A stretch of DNA of 64,000 nucleotides, taken from the NCBI GenBank assembly GCA_950097015.1, contig CATNEN010000005.1:5447501-5511500 (forward strand), given 5' to 3'. Made by a program: the position numbers and the translations under genes. The DNA comes from Macrostomum hystrix (taxonomy: Eukaryota; Platyhelminthes; Macrostomidae). The notes beneath the pieces are model-generated. The model was not told the DNA's origin. It worked only from the letters and a program-made list of their open reading frames with translations, and searched no databases. This document shows positions 1 through 11,106 of this stretch, piece after piece (the first letter of the stretch is position 1; each line of letters opens with the position of its first letter).

Positions 1-1590
1 GCAGAGATGGTAGATAGCGATGGCGGAGATTGTTAGATAGAGATGGCAGAGATGGTAGATAGCGATGGAGAGATTGTTAGATAGAGATGGCAGAGATTGG
101 TAGATAGAGATAGTAGAGATTGGTAGATAGAGATGGTAGAGATTGGTAGATAGAGATAGTAGAGATTGGTAGATAGAGATAGTAGAGATTGGTAGATAGA
201 GATAGTAGAGATTGGTAGATAGAGATAGTAGAGATTGGTAGATAGCGATGGAGAGATTGTTAGATAGAGATAGTAGAGATTGGTAGATAGAGATAGTAGA
301 GATTGTTAGATAGAGATGGCAGAGATGGTAGATAGCGATGGAGAGATTGTTAGATAGAGATAGTAGAGATTGGTAGATAGAGATAGTAGAGATTGTTAGA
401 TAGAGATGGCAGAGATGGTAGATAGCGATGGAGAGATTGTTAGATAGAGATAGTAGAGATTGGTAGATAGAGATAGTAGAGATTGGTAGATAGAGATAGT
501 AGAGATTGGTAGATAGAGATAGTAGAGATTGGTAGATAGAGATGGTAGAGATTGGTAGATAGAGATAGTAGAGATTGGTAGATAGAGATAGTAGAGATTC
601 GTAGATAGAGATAGTAGAGATTGGTAGATAAAGATAGTAGAGATTGGTAGATAGAGATAGTAGAGATTGGTAGATAGAGATGGCAGAGATTGGTAGATAG
701 CGATGGCAGAGATTGTTAGATTGAGATGGCAGAGATGGTAGATAGCGATGGAGAGATTGTTAGATAGCGATGGCAGAGATGGTAGATAGCGATGGAGAGA
801 TTGTTAGATAGCGATGGCAGAGATGGTAGATAGCGATGGAGAGATTGGTAGATAGCGATGGCAGAGATTGGTAGATAGCGATGGCAGAGATGGTAGATAG
901 CGATGGAGAGATTGGTAGATAGCGATGGCAGAGATTGGTAGATAGCGATGGCAGAGATGGTAGATAGCGATGGAGAGATTGGTAGATAGCGATGGAGAGA
1001 TTGTTAGATAGCGATGGCAGAGATTGGTAGATAGCGATGGAGAGATTGTTAGATAGCGATGGCAGAGATTGGTAGATAGAGATGGCAGAGATGGTAGATA
1101 GAGATGGCAGAGATGGTAGATAGCGATGGAGAGATTGTTAGATAGAGATGGCAGAGATTGGTAGATAGCGATGGCAGAGATTGGTAGATAGCGATGGCAG
1201 AGATTGGTAGATAGCGATGGCAGAGATTGGTAGATAGCGATGGAGAGATTGTTAGATAGAGATAGTAGAGATTGGTAGATAGAGATAGTAGAGATTGGTA
1301 GATAGAGATAGTAGAGATTGGTAGTTAGAGATAGTAGAGATTGGTAGATAGAGATGGCAGAGATAGGTAGATAGAGATAGTAGAGATTGGTAGATAGAGA
1401 TGGCAGAGATAGGTAGATAAAGATAGTAGAGATTGGTAGATAGAGATAGCAGAGATTGGTAGATAGAGATGGCAGAGATTGGTAGATAGAGATGGCAGAG
1501 ATTGGTAGATAGAGATAGAGATGGCAGAGATTGGCAGAAAGAGATAGTAGAGATTGGTAGATAGAGATCGCAGAGATTGGCAGAAAGAGG
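1..1590. repeat. Minisatellite, ~22-23 bp unit
   Basis: Continuous tandem array from the left window edge. The unit is built around AGAGATTGGTAGATAGAGAT, with variants carrying GGCAGAGAT or AGCGATGGAGAG. Variants are interleaved, which suggests local duplication of short blocks. Open frames on the minus strand across it are repeat artefacts and not a protein. The array runs off the left end, so its full length is unknown. Confidence 0.97.
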
Positions 1591-1920
1591 AATGGAGGCG
1601 TACTGTTTGGAGAGCGCTGTGAAAAGTAAATATTTTGAACAGTATTCATTAAAGTACTTTTCAAGAAAGTCTGAAAACTGGCGTGTACTTTTAAATTTTA
1701 AGATTTGTAACCCATTCAGCGAAAAACACGTTGGCTTTTTTATTTTTCCTAAAATGGCAAGTCTATGTATTATTTAACTGGTTTACAAATCGTGCTCACG
1801 AAAATTTTTAACAGACCAGCTTTTTTCAGCCTTGAGTAGTAAATATTCTTAAAAAATGACTGATGTTATTGTTTATTAGCAAGTCAATTAAAATGGAGTG
1901 ATTGAACTATTGGGCTTTGT
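1591..1920. other. Unique AT-rich spacer, no gene seen
   Basis: About 330 bases of non-repetitive AT-rich DNA between the first satellite and a decayed repeat. I see no convincing exon or splice-site pair. Confidence 0.5.
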
Positions 1921-1924
1921 AAAT

Positions 1925-2152
1925 TTTACGCTCCTGTCTGACAGGTAACTACGTGCCAAACAATTTAAAGTACATATCAAACTACTAAATATATTTATGA
2001 CAGGTAAGCGTGAAATGTCTAACGAATAAAAGTGCTTGTCAAACAAATAAAAGTACACGTCTAACAGTTAATCGTGGGTATATGAAAAACGGATAAGTAC
2101 ATATCAAACTGATAAGAAGATGTCTAACAGGAAAGTACAGCTTGTCAAAGTA
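1925..2152. repeat. Decayed ~20-bp repeat with TCTAACAG core
   Basis: Degenerate, loosely periodic copies such as GTCTAACAG, GTCTAACGAATAAAAGT and GTCAAACAAATAAAAGT, about 20-22 bases apart. The core matches the younger arrays at 4.5-8.8 kb, so this looks like an old, diverged relative just beyond the 3' end of the lectin-like gene. Confidence 0.6.
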
Positions 2153-2167
2153 AATTTTCTGACTGCT

Positions 2168-2330
2168 TGATAATAACAATAATTGCAGGAGGTCTGCTTT
2201 GGCAATGGTGCATCATTCGGCTGACTCCTGAGCACACACTCACACAGGTGTGTACACTCTCACTGTGCCTTGGGAGGTTTACGTGCAAGGGCGTAAATTG
2301 CACAATACCCCAAACCTTCTCTCTTCTCTC
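2168..2330 (-). mobile_element. SINE copy A, partial (3' half)
   Basis: The plus strand reads the element in antisense: GACTCCTGAGCACACACTC, then ACACAGGTGTGTACACTC, then a GGCGTAAATTGCACAA block. The same blocks occur in order at 3.1, 3.8, 16.1, 17.2 and 40.2 kb. The tRNA-like head is missing here. An (ATT)-type tail lies at the low-coordinate end. Confidence 0.75.
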
Positions 2331-2537
2331 CAAAAAATTTCACGAAAATTGCCTTAAGCATGCAAAAAATTGTCTTCTAGAAGACAGTTTCCTTGCCAAA
2401 ATTTACGAGTTTCTCCTTTTTTGATGGAAGTTTTATTTAAAAATTTCCATAAACTTTTTGTAACCAAAAATTGTCCTACTGGTGGCGCGTATAAAAATAA
2501 TGCGATTGTCGACTACTATTAGTAGTGACAATGTATT

Positions 2538-2543
2538 TTTATT
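2538..2543 (-). terminator. Poly(A) signal of the lectin-like gene
   Basis: AATAAA on the minus strand (TTTATT on plus), about 34 bases past the stop codon at 2577-2579, a normal place for a cleavage and polyadenylation signal. Confidence 0.6.
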
Positions 2544-2576
2544 TAAAATGAAAAAGTAATTGATTAATAAAGAGTT

Positions 2577-5500
2577 TTAAAATACGTAGTGACTTCGAGG
2601 TCGCCTTGTTGAATTTTGTCGTGGCATTGGCTGATTCTGCAACTCTTCTCTGTTCTAAAATCAATATTTCGGATAACAAAACATGTAAATAGCATAAATA
2701 TGTAAATCTATATTATTAAATATCAATTGGCATACCTTTCCTCTCGCGCGAACTAAAAGATATGTAACAAGCGCAACAACAGACAAAATGAAAACTGATG
2801 AAGGAATCACTGTTGTCACAAGCAGAATTTTCGTATTAAATGTTGCTGAAAATTTACAGATTAAACCTTATATTATTGCATACGCATTGGGGTAATTTTT
2901 CTATTTTTAGCGTAAGATGTACATTCGATTAGAAATCCCTCGTCGTTAACTGTACACTGATGGATTTGATGTACTTTGAATTGGGATTCCCCAAAAATTA
3001 GTGTACATCAATGGAATTCTATATTGTTGATTGTACACTGACGGGATTGCCATAGCAAAAAAATATTTCCAAGAGTGTTGTGTGTACTGGCACATCATTT
3101 GGTGACACTAGACCCTCAGCCAGCAAGGAGGCAATTCTACCTAATCCATTAACTCTTGAGCACACACGAACACAGATAACTGTACGCAGGCACACACTAC
3201 TGTAGTTTCTCATAGTCACTGCAGTACACTTTCACTGCGGATCCACCATAGCTGAATGTACACTGATGGAATTCCCTATTTCGATCCCAAGTACGCATAC
3301 TGAATTCTCTATTTCGAGTGTACATAAACTGGAAATCCCCCCAGTGTACGTTTCATACCAGCACGGCAGTCCCAGCTGATCTGCTTGGCGACAGTAACAT
3401 TCCACAAAGCTAGGACCGATTTCATTTGTACAACAGTGCATTGCACGACAATGTCGCCCATAGTAGACTTTGAGCAATTTTCGCAAATCCATTCTGAAAT
3501 CTGGGCAACTTTGAACTGATCGAAGTGGCTATAGCTTATTTGGTGTCTCATTCTCAGGTTTTGTTTATATCCTGTTAAATTGGTGGCAGAGCACAATTCT
3601 GTTGCTGCAGTACCTAAAATACCTGGCACCGCTCCGACTAATGGCGATTCCAGCGTGATTCGAACGGGTCGAGGTACCGAAGATTCGCAGATATAGTTTT
3701 TTGTTTCATTAGGCTGCGTTATCTTTATCAACGGATCTAAAACGAATAAATACGAAACAACCTACTATTGTCTACGGACGGCCTCATTTGTCCACGGACT
3801 GAACACAGATACTGTACGCAGGCACACGCTTACACAGGTGTGTACATCTGCCCTGACTCCCTGCGGTACACTTTCATTTGAGGTTGGCTCTCAACATTGC
3901 GCGACAAGCCCCGAGCCTTCTCTCGGCAGCTGCGCCTCAAATGAATGTGGCCTCGCCGCGGAATCGAGCTCAGGGACCTTGGTACGAGAGGCAGACGCGT
4001 CACACCACTCTGCCAATATCAACCCGCTGCACTTGTATTAATAAGTAATTTACCGCAGTAAGCATGCCTTTTTCAACTTACTTTTAACATTAACGCATTG
4101 AATCCACATGTTAGTGAAGCTCATCGACATTAGCTTGAAATTCTGCGAGCTAGACTTTGTCAGTCTTATCATAGTAGCCTGCAAAATTGATTGCTTTGTT
4201 ATTAACTTACTACTTACAGTGGTAGAGATAGAATCAGTAATGGCATGGAAGCTTACATATCTATTCTCGCATAAAACCGTAACTTTATTAGTGCCAGTAC
4301 TGCCACAGTAGTGCCAGTTGCTGAAATACTCGTACTTATGTCCTGAATCACCAGTTAAGCAGTGCCCAGAACCGAGTGAATATTTCTGGGGCAGAATCCG
4401 TACTTCGATATCTTCAGCGAGACCGTAGGGTACAACTGTGTTTTGTGCCGCTTCTGAAGGTTATAATTATTGCTAATACCATCATTGTCGACTAACATGT
4501 GATGCATCTGCCTAACAGGTCATGCATCTGTCTAACAGGTGATGCAACTGTCTAACATGTGATGCAACTGTCTAACAGGTGATGCAACTGTCTAACAGGT
4601 CATGCATCTGTCTAACATGTGATGCAACTGTCTAACAGGTCATGCATCTGTCTAAAAGGTGATGCAACTGTCTAACAGGTCATGCAACTGTCTAACAGGT
4701 CATGCATCTGTCTAACATGTGATGCAACTGTCTAACAGGTCATGCAACTGTCTAAAAGGTGATGCAACTGTCTAACAGCTGATGCATCTGTCTAACAGCT
4801 GATGCAACTGTCTAACAGGTGATGCATCTGTCTAACAGGTGATGCATCTGTCTAACAGGTGATGCAACTGTCTAACAGGTGATGCATCTGTCTAACAGGT
4901 GATGCAACTGTCTAACAGGTTATGCATCTGTCTAACAGGTGATGCATCTGTCTAACAGCTGTTGCATCTGTCTAACAGCTGATGCATCTGTCTAACAGGT
5001 GATGCAACTATCTAACAGGTCATGCATCTGTCTAACAGCTGTTGCATCTGTCTAACAGGTCATGCATCTGTCTAACAGGTGATGCAACTATCTAACAGGT
5101 CATGCATCTGTCTAACAGGTGATGCATCTGTCTAACAGGTGATGCAACTGTCTAACAGCTGATGCATCTGTCTAACAGGTGATGCAACTATCTAACAGGT
5201 CATGCATCTGTCTAACAGCTGTTGCATCTGTCTAACAGGTCATGCATCTGTCTAACAGGTGATGCAACTATCTAACAGGTCATGCATCTGTCTAACAGGT
5301 CATGCATCTGTCTAACAGGTGATACATCTGTATAACAGCTGTTGCATCTGTCCAACAGCTGTTGCATCTGTCTAACAGATGTTTATATTACTTGCCTATA
5401 TTTGAAATCGTGACCGATGTGACAATCTCCACTTTTCTGAGCTGCACAAGAAACCAATGAACACTTCTATCGTTTAGGAAGTCCGTGTGAAAGTAAAATT

Positions 5501-6880
5501 TAGTGCCAGCACTGCTTGATTGATTGCTTTTTGTCTTGAAGCATGTAGTTTCACCGCTTGCGAAAGTCAAACTTGATGACTGCCAACAATCAGCAATAGT
5601 TGCGCTGGTGATGAACAGCTGTTCTGTAATGTAAAAATATAGCCCATGGATTTCAAATGCAACTGGTAGATTTTACATCTAACAGGCCGATTTTACATAC
5701 AACAGGTAGATTCTACACACAACAGGTAGATTCTACATACAACAGGTAGATTTTACATACAACAGGTGGATTTTACATAAAACGGGTAGATTCTACATAC
5801 AACAGGTAGATTTTACATAAAACGGGTAGATTCTACAGAACAGGTAGATTCTTCATACAACGGGTAGATTCTACATACAACAGGTAGATTCTACGAACAA
5901 CAGGTAGATTTCATATCTAACAGGTAGATTTCACATATAACAGGTAGATTTCAGATTTTACCAGGTAGATTTCTGATCTAACAGGTAGATTTCTGATCTA
6001 ACAGGTAGACTTCACATCTAACAGGTAGATATCGGATCTAACAGGTAGATTTCACATATAACAGATAGATTTCACATCTAACAGGTAGATATCGGATCTA
6101 ACAGGTAGATTTCACATCTAACAGGTAGATATCGGATCTAAAAGGTAGAATTCACATCTAACAGGTAGATATCGGATCTAACAGGTAGATTTCACATATA
6201 ACAGATAGATTTCACATCTAACAGGTAGATATCGGATCTAACAGGTAGATTTCACATCTAACAGATAGATTTCACATCTAACAGGTAGATATCGGATCTA
6301 ACAGGTAGATTTCACATCTAACAGGTAGATTTCACATCAAACAGGTAGATATCGGATCTAAAAGGTAGAATTCACATCTAACAGGTAGATATCGGATCTA
6401 ACAGGTAGATTTCACATATAACAGATAGATTTCACATCTAACAGGTAGATATCGGATCTAACAGGTAGATTTCACATCTAACAGGTAGATTTCACATCTA
6501 ACAGGTAGATATCGGATCTAACAGGTAGATTTCACATCTAACAGGTAGATTTCACATCTAACAGGAGATATCGGATCTAACAGGTAGATTTCACATCTAA
6601 CAGGTAGATTTCACATCTAACATGTAGATATCGGATCTAACAGGTAGATTTCACATCTAACAGGTAGATTTCACATCTAACAGGTAGATATCGGATCTAA
6701 AAGGTAGAATTCACATCTAGAAATTATATTAAAAAAAAATGTCACAGATCGATTTCAAATGCCGCAGGTTTTGATTTATTAGAAATCGAATCAATAAAAA
6801 AGCGAATTACCTTGACAGTTTACGGCCAGAAATGTGGCAATAAGCATCAGATATGCTATGACAATATAGTTTGTGCACAT
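2577..6880 (-). CDS. Type I membrane protein with F5/8C (fucolectin-like) ectodomain, 7 exons
   Basis: Joined exons, 5' to 3': 6811-6880, 5396-5623, 4257-4453, 4082-4178, 3359-3736, 2736-2845, 2577-2654. They total 1158 nt (385 residues) with intron phases 1,1,0,1,1,0 all matching. Exon 1 encodes a signal peptide (MCTNYIVIAYLML, then IATFLAVNCQ). Exons 2-4 resemble a galactose-binding F5/8C or fucolectin-type domain: FHTD, then VHWFLVQLRKVEIVTSVTIS, then EVRI, CGSTGTNKVTVLCENRY. Exon 5 is a Cys-containing, N-glycosylation-rich stretch that I do not recognise. Exon 6 is one membrane span (KILLVTTVIPSSVFILSVVA, continuing LVTYLL) followed by RARGK. Exon 7 is a short basic tail ending HYVF-stop. 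Exon 2 ends in a GC donor (GCAAGT). Introns 1 and 2 hold satellites and intron 4 holds a SINE. The gene structure is firm; the lectin assignment is moderate. Ligand unknown. Confidence 0.8.
3058..3240 (-). mobile_element. SINE copy B, 3' portion
   Basis: Antisense SINE in intron 5 of the lectin-like gene. It begins with the TTTCCAAGAG end block, then GGTGACACTAGACC, GCAAGGAGGCAATTC and ACTCTTGAGCACACACG, and ends in ACTTTCACTGCGG. The GTGACACTAGAC and AGGAGGCAATTC blocks match the reverse complement of the copy at 40.3 kb, which helps define the 3' part of the element. The head is absent. Confidence 0.75.
3795..4040 (-). mobile_element. SINE copy C with intact tRNA-like head
   Basis: Best-preserved head of the family, reading on the minus strand. 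An A-box-like TGGCAGAGTGG (plus 4005-4015) is followed by a B-box-like GAGCTCGATTCC (plus 3960-3971), the layout of a tRNA-derived pol III promoter. Body blocks shared with the other copies follow (GAAGGCTCGGGGCTTGTC, CAACCTC, ACACCTGTGT). It lies in intron 4 of the lectin-like gene, about 40 bases from the exon 4 donor and in the same orientation as the gene. Confidence 0.8.
4490..5388. repeat. 20-bp minisatellite in lectin intron 2
   Basis: About 45 copies of TCTAACAGGTGATGCAACTG with a GATGCATCTG variant and occasional GTTGCATC or CATGCATC changes. It fills nearly the whole of intron 2, and its last unit almost touches the GC donor of exon 2 at 5390-5395. The TCTAACAG start of the unit is shared with the two next arrays. 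Confidence 0.97.
5675..6718. repeat. 20-bp minisatellite in lectin intron 1
   Basis: About 50 copies of TCTAACAGGTAGATTTCACA. Alternate units read GTAGATATCGGA, giving a partial 40-bp higher-order period. The first units are more diverged (ACATACAACAGGTAGATTCT), so homogenisation seems stronger at the high-coordinate end. Confidence 0.97.
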
Positions 6881-7189
6881 TTTACTAAGCTTGTTAAAAT
6901 ATGTTTTAACTATGTTTTCAAGAGGTTTTCACATCCAATACGGCAGTTATAATTGTCGAGGAATATTATTTATGTGCGATTGGGCTGTATTTAAAGCATG
7001 TCGTCAATTTGCAGTTCGCTATAATTGAGTCCTGAAGATAATTTTAAACAGTTTGAACCTGAAAATTTGCTATTAAGATTTGTTTACAAGTCGTGACAAG
7101 TGTTAGTGGAAAATTATAAATACTTTAACTGTGTGCCTAGCATATTTATCAATAGTGTAACAAATCAGCCCCATCACATCAGTCTAACA

Positions 7190-8840
7190 AACTAATAATA
7201 GGTCTAACACACAAATCACGTGTCTAACACATCAATCACGTGTCTAACACATAAATCACGTGTCTAACACACCAATCACGTGTCTAACACATCAATCACG
7301 TGTCTAACACATCAATCACGTTGGTCAACACATCCATTTCGTGTCTAACACATAAATCACGTGTCTAACACACCAATCACGTGTCTAACACACCAATCAC
7401 GTGTCTAACACACCAATCACGTGTCTAACACACCAATCACGTTGGTCAACACATCCATTTCGTGTCTAACACATAAATCACGTGTCTAACACACCAATCA
7501 CGTGTCTAACACACCAATCACGTGTCTAACACACCAATCACGTGTCTAACACACCAATCACGTGTCTAACACATCAATCACGTGTCTAACACATCAATCA
7601 CGTGTCTAACACATAAATCACGTGTCTAACACATCAATCACGTGTCTAACACACCAATCACGTGTCTAACACATCAATCACGTGTCTAACACACCAATCA
7701 CGTTGGTCAACACATCCATTACGTGTCTAACACATAAATCACGTGTCTAACACATCAATAACGTGTCTAACACATCAAGCACGTTGTTTAACACACCAAT
7801 CACGTGTCTAACACACCAATCACGTGTCTAACACACCAATCACGTGTCTAACACACCAATCACGTGTCTAACACACCAATCACGTGTCTAACACACCAAT
7901 CACGTGTCTAACACACCAATCACGTGTCTAACACACCAATCACGTTGGTCAACACATCCATTACGTGTCTAACACATAAATCACGTGTCTAACACATCAA
8001 TCACGTGTCTAACACACCAATCACGTTGGTCAACACATCCATTACGTGTCTAACACATAAATCACGTGTCTAACACATCAATCACGTGTCTAACACACCA
8101 ATCACGTTGGTCAACACATCCATTACGTGTCTAACACATAAATCACGTGTCTAACACATCAATAACGTGTCTAACACATCAAGCACGTTGTTTAACACAC
8201 CAATCACGTGTCTAACACACCAATCACGTGTCTAACACACCAATCACGTGTCTAACACACCAATCACGTGTCTAACACACCAATCACGTGTCTAACACAC
8301 CAATCACGTGTCTAACACACCAATCACGTGTCTAACACACCAATCACGTGTCTAACACACCAATCACGTGTCTAACACACCAATCACGTGTCTAACACAC
8401 CAATCACGTGTCTAACACACCAATCACGTGTCTAACACACCAATCACGTGTCTAACACACCAATCACGTGTCTAACACACCAATCACGTGTCTAACACAT
8501 CAATCACGTGTCTAACACATCAATCACGTGTCTAACACATAAATCACGTGTCTAACACATCAAGCACGTTGTTTAACACACCAATCACGTGTCTTACACA
8601 TCAATCACGTGTCTAACACACCAATCACGTGTCTAACACATCAATCACGTGTCTAACACATAAATCACGTGTCTAACACATCAAGCACGTTGTTTAACAC
8701 ACCAATCACGTGTCTTACACATCAATCACGTGTCTAACACATCAATCACTTGTCTAACACACCAATCACGTGTCTAACACATCAATCACGTTGGTCAACA
8801 CATCCATTACGTGTCTAACACATTAATCACGTGCCTAAGA
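7190..8840. repeat. 20-bp minisatellite, CACGTG in most units
   Basis: About 80 copies of TCTAACACACCAATCACGTG between the lectin-like gene (start 6880) and the GAS1-like gene. Most units contain the palindrome CACGTG, an E-box. A GTTGGTCAACACATCCAT variant recurs at intervals, showing higher-order duplication. The array begins about 310 bases upstream of the lectin-like start codon. Confidence 0.97.
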
Positions 8841-9213
8841 CATCAGTAACTGTTTGACTAGTTTTTGTCTAAAACAAAATAGTTTAGAGCGTTACCATAG
8901 TTACCAGATCTGTTTAAAGCGTCACATAGTTACTGGTGTTGTTTTAAGCGTCGCCATGGTAACAGAAATTATTTTGAACATAGGGCTTCAGAGTACGCAT
9001 CTTAGCCTAATAGCAAAACAAACGACAAAGGTTTTTAGTTTTTTTAAGTAAGATAACTAATCAAACGAACAGTTGGAGCCTGTGTACTATTAGTGAAAGA
9101 ATATATTTGTTCATTTCCTGTTAATAGCAATGACCTGGGATGAGAAAATGTAAATAGGGGCGCTTTAACATGCCAAAATGTTGAATATTAAAGGATTTAT
9201 AAGTGACCTCCAG
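8841..9213. other. Spacer 3' of the GAS1-like gene
   Basis: About 370 bases of unique AT-rich DNA with three loosely related GCGT(C/T)(A/G)CCATAG-like blocks near 8890-8960, possibly a very short decayed repeat. It should include the 3' UTR of the minus-strand GAS1-like gene; I see no canonical AATAAA close to the stop. Confidence 0.4.
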
Positions 9214-10410
9214 TCAAGTATTCATTAAATGAGTAATTGTCATTATTGAGCAGCAAATCAATAAACACCTCACTGAAGCAGTTAACATTTTGGAACCGTC
9301 AACTGGTGCATCGTCACTTGTGGCACTCTTTGCTGGATTGTCAGTTAGAGATGGTTGCCACCGGGTCAGCGTGAGCTCTCTGATATTGCTAGTCGCTTCA
9401 TTGTCGCTTGGAGGTGTTATAACACCACCTGCCGTTGTGGAACTGCCTGATTTGGTGGTTGCAGCTGTAGATGTTGCTGTAGCTGTAGGAGTTTCAAATG
9501 CAGCTTCTATTGAACACAAAGCCTGATTATGTAGAGGTAAAGTCTTCCTTTGAGTCGGAGTACATTTTGTTGTAGTTTCACCGATGAATATTTTCAAATT
9601 GCTGCAATACACTGGCTGCTCAAAGAGTTTGAGCAGCCAGACGCTGTCTCGCATCTGCTCGCGTATCGCTGCCCTGCCCAGCTGTTCAATGAGATCGTCC
9701 AGCGGCGATGTGAATGAAATCGTGTCCAATGCCGAGCTGCGGTTGCTAATGTAACCAGACGCTGGTCGATTACATGCGTCAACCAGATCTTGCGCGCATA
9801 AGCAGGTAAGAAACGTGGAGAATATGGTGCTATAAGTGGTAGCAAAGTCTGCTAGTCTGGCAACGCATTCTGAACCGCAGGTGCTTTCATAGCAGGGCAG
9901 GTTGAGCACAGCAGTCAGAGTCGATCGGCAGAAAAAGTCTCTGGCGCACAGAAGTCCAGCTAGCCAGCATTCCGAACGAACTTCGCCATCCAAAAAGCGC
10001 CGAAGCAGAACGTCAGTTTCTAAAAGGAGTTGAGCACACATTTGCTGCTTGCGTATGACCAACGTGGCCCAGACCATGTGCCGGCTATAGTTGCAATCTC
10101 TCAGCCTGACACCTGAGCTGGTGTTAAAAAACACCGAGAGCAGAATGGCGCACGATGAGTCGCAAGCGAGCTGGGATCTGTCGGCCCTCTCTAGGCCATA
10201 GTCAGCGGTTTCGTAGCAGTATGCGTACACTAGCCGTAGCAACGGACCACAGCTGTCATCGTACAGGCAGGCAATGGTCTCGTACAGGCAGTCGCCTTTT
10301 TCGTATTTAACAACGACTCGATCCTCTGCTGGTTGAGAAGACGCACTAAATGTACTGCTAATGACGAACACTAGCAGCAGTTTGAGTATGTGTTGAGCAT
10401 GAATTCGCAT
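9214..10410 (-). CDS. GAS1/GDNF-family-receptor-alpha-like GPI-anchored protein
   Basis: Single uninterrupted 398-residue frame starting at an ATG (MRIHAQHILKLLLVF). Residues 1-25 look like a signal peptide. Two Cys-rich modules follow, about residues 40-125 (CLYETIACLYDDSC, then YAYC, CDSSC) and 145-215 (CWLAGLLCARDFFC, then CYESTCGSEC, CLCAQ). This matches the paired GDNF/GAS1 domains of GAS1 and GFR-alpha proteins. A Thr/Ser/Ala-rich stalk (about 300-370) precedes a hydrophobic C-terminus (LTASVRCLLICCSIMTITHL), as expected for GPI attachment. Vertebrate GAS1 is also intronless. GAS1 proteins bind Hedgehog and GFR-alpha proteins bind GDNF ligands; which role applies here cannot be told. 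Confidence 0.82.
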   Translation of the reverse strand: MRIHAQHILKLLLVFVISSTFSASSQPAEDRVVVKYEKGDCLYETIACLYDDSCGPLLRLVYAYCYETADYGLERADRSQLACDSSCAILLSVFFNTSSGVRLRDCNYSRHMVWATLVIRKQQMCAQLLLETDVLLRRFLDGEVRSECWLAGLLCARDFFCRSTLTAVLNLPCYESTCGSECVARLADFATTYSTIFSTFLTCLCAQDLVDACNRPASGYISNRSSALDTISFTSPLDDLIEQLGRAAIREQMRDSVWLLKLFEQPVYCSNLKIFIGETTTKCTPTQRKTLPLHNQALCSIEAAFETPTATATSTAATTKSGSSTTAGGVITPPSDNEATSNIRELTLTRWQPSLTDNPAKSATSDDAPVDGSKMLTASVRCLLICCSIMTITHLMNT

Positions 10411-10956
10411 TTTCCACGGTGGCCTCTTGGTCTACAGTAGATTCTAACGCTTCTATAATCGATTGAGTTCGTGCACTTTTTAGCAATAAACTCTCCACCC
10501 CTTTCTGTCGTCTCTATTACTATTTAAGTTTTATCGGCGGGCCTCTTTATCTATTCACTATAGTGACTCAACTTGGGCGGGTGACATGTATTTCTGTTTA
10601 GGAACATGTCTCTACCAGCTCATGCATTGGTTGCTGGGTTAAATCGACGCAATTGTGAGTTGGTTGGCCCTCAACACTCGTGAGGAGGATACGGTGTATA
10701 TTTCTCCCTCTCTCTCACAGGCTCTGCAATGCAATTGGCTTGCAGCTCAAGAATTTTTCAGCATGAAAGCGTCTAAAAAACATTCCCGCCATCCACTTTC
10801 AGTGAAAGTGTTGGCTCGTAGCAATCGCAGGGGTGTCGCCAAGGGGGTGGGTGTTAAATGCATTCTGTAATTCTGGTTGGATCGACCACTCAATATAATA
10901 TTCTGTTGAGAATCAGCTCTGTCGCTATTGTGTCTCCATGCATTCAGTTCTGGGAC

Positions 10957-10964
10957 TATAAAAG
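10957..10964 (+). promoter_or_regulatory. TATA box (TATAAAAG)
   Basis: Clean TATAAAAG on the plus strand. A start site about 30 bases downstream would fall near 10988, just ahead of the short ORF at 11005. No nearer annotated plus-strand gene explains it; the GOLM-like start codon is about 1.5 kb away. Confidence 0.45.
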
Positions 10965-11004
10965 CATACGTTGAGGCCTAGGACGAGTGCGTGACAAATC
11001 GGAA

Positions 11005-11106
11005 ATGCAGAACCTCCAGATCTCTAACCCCCCCGCTGTACGGAACAATCGATTTACCATCTCCAAATCTTCTGCGAAAATTTATGATAATGGCTTGCAC
11101 GTGTGA
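11005..11106 (+). CDS. 33-codon ORF behind a TATA box
   Basis: ATG to TGA, 33 codons (MQNLQISNPPAVRNN, continuing to YDNGLHV). The ATG lies about 48 bases after TATAAAAG. It could be a small ORF, or a first coding exon using the GTGTGA at 11101 as donor (phase 0). I found no convincing downstream partner exon. No known family recognised. Confidence 0.25.
   Translation: MQNLQISNPPAVRNNRFTISKSSAKIYDNGLHV

Noticed and set aside
3232-3492. Alternative minus frame (MDLRKLLKVYYGRH) overlapping lectin exon 5
   Set aside because: Overlaps in another frame a phase-matched exon; runs into SINE copy B sequence.
4490-8840. CRISPR-like regular spacing
   Set aside because: Units are head-to-tail with no unique spacers, in an intron-containing eukaryotic gene region.
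10655-10870. 71-codon plus frame upstream of the TATA box
   Set aside because: It precedes the TATA box, has low coding character and no splice or family support.
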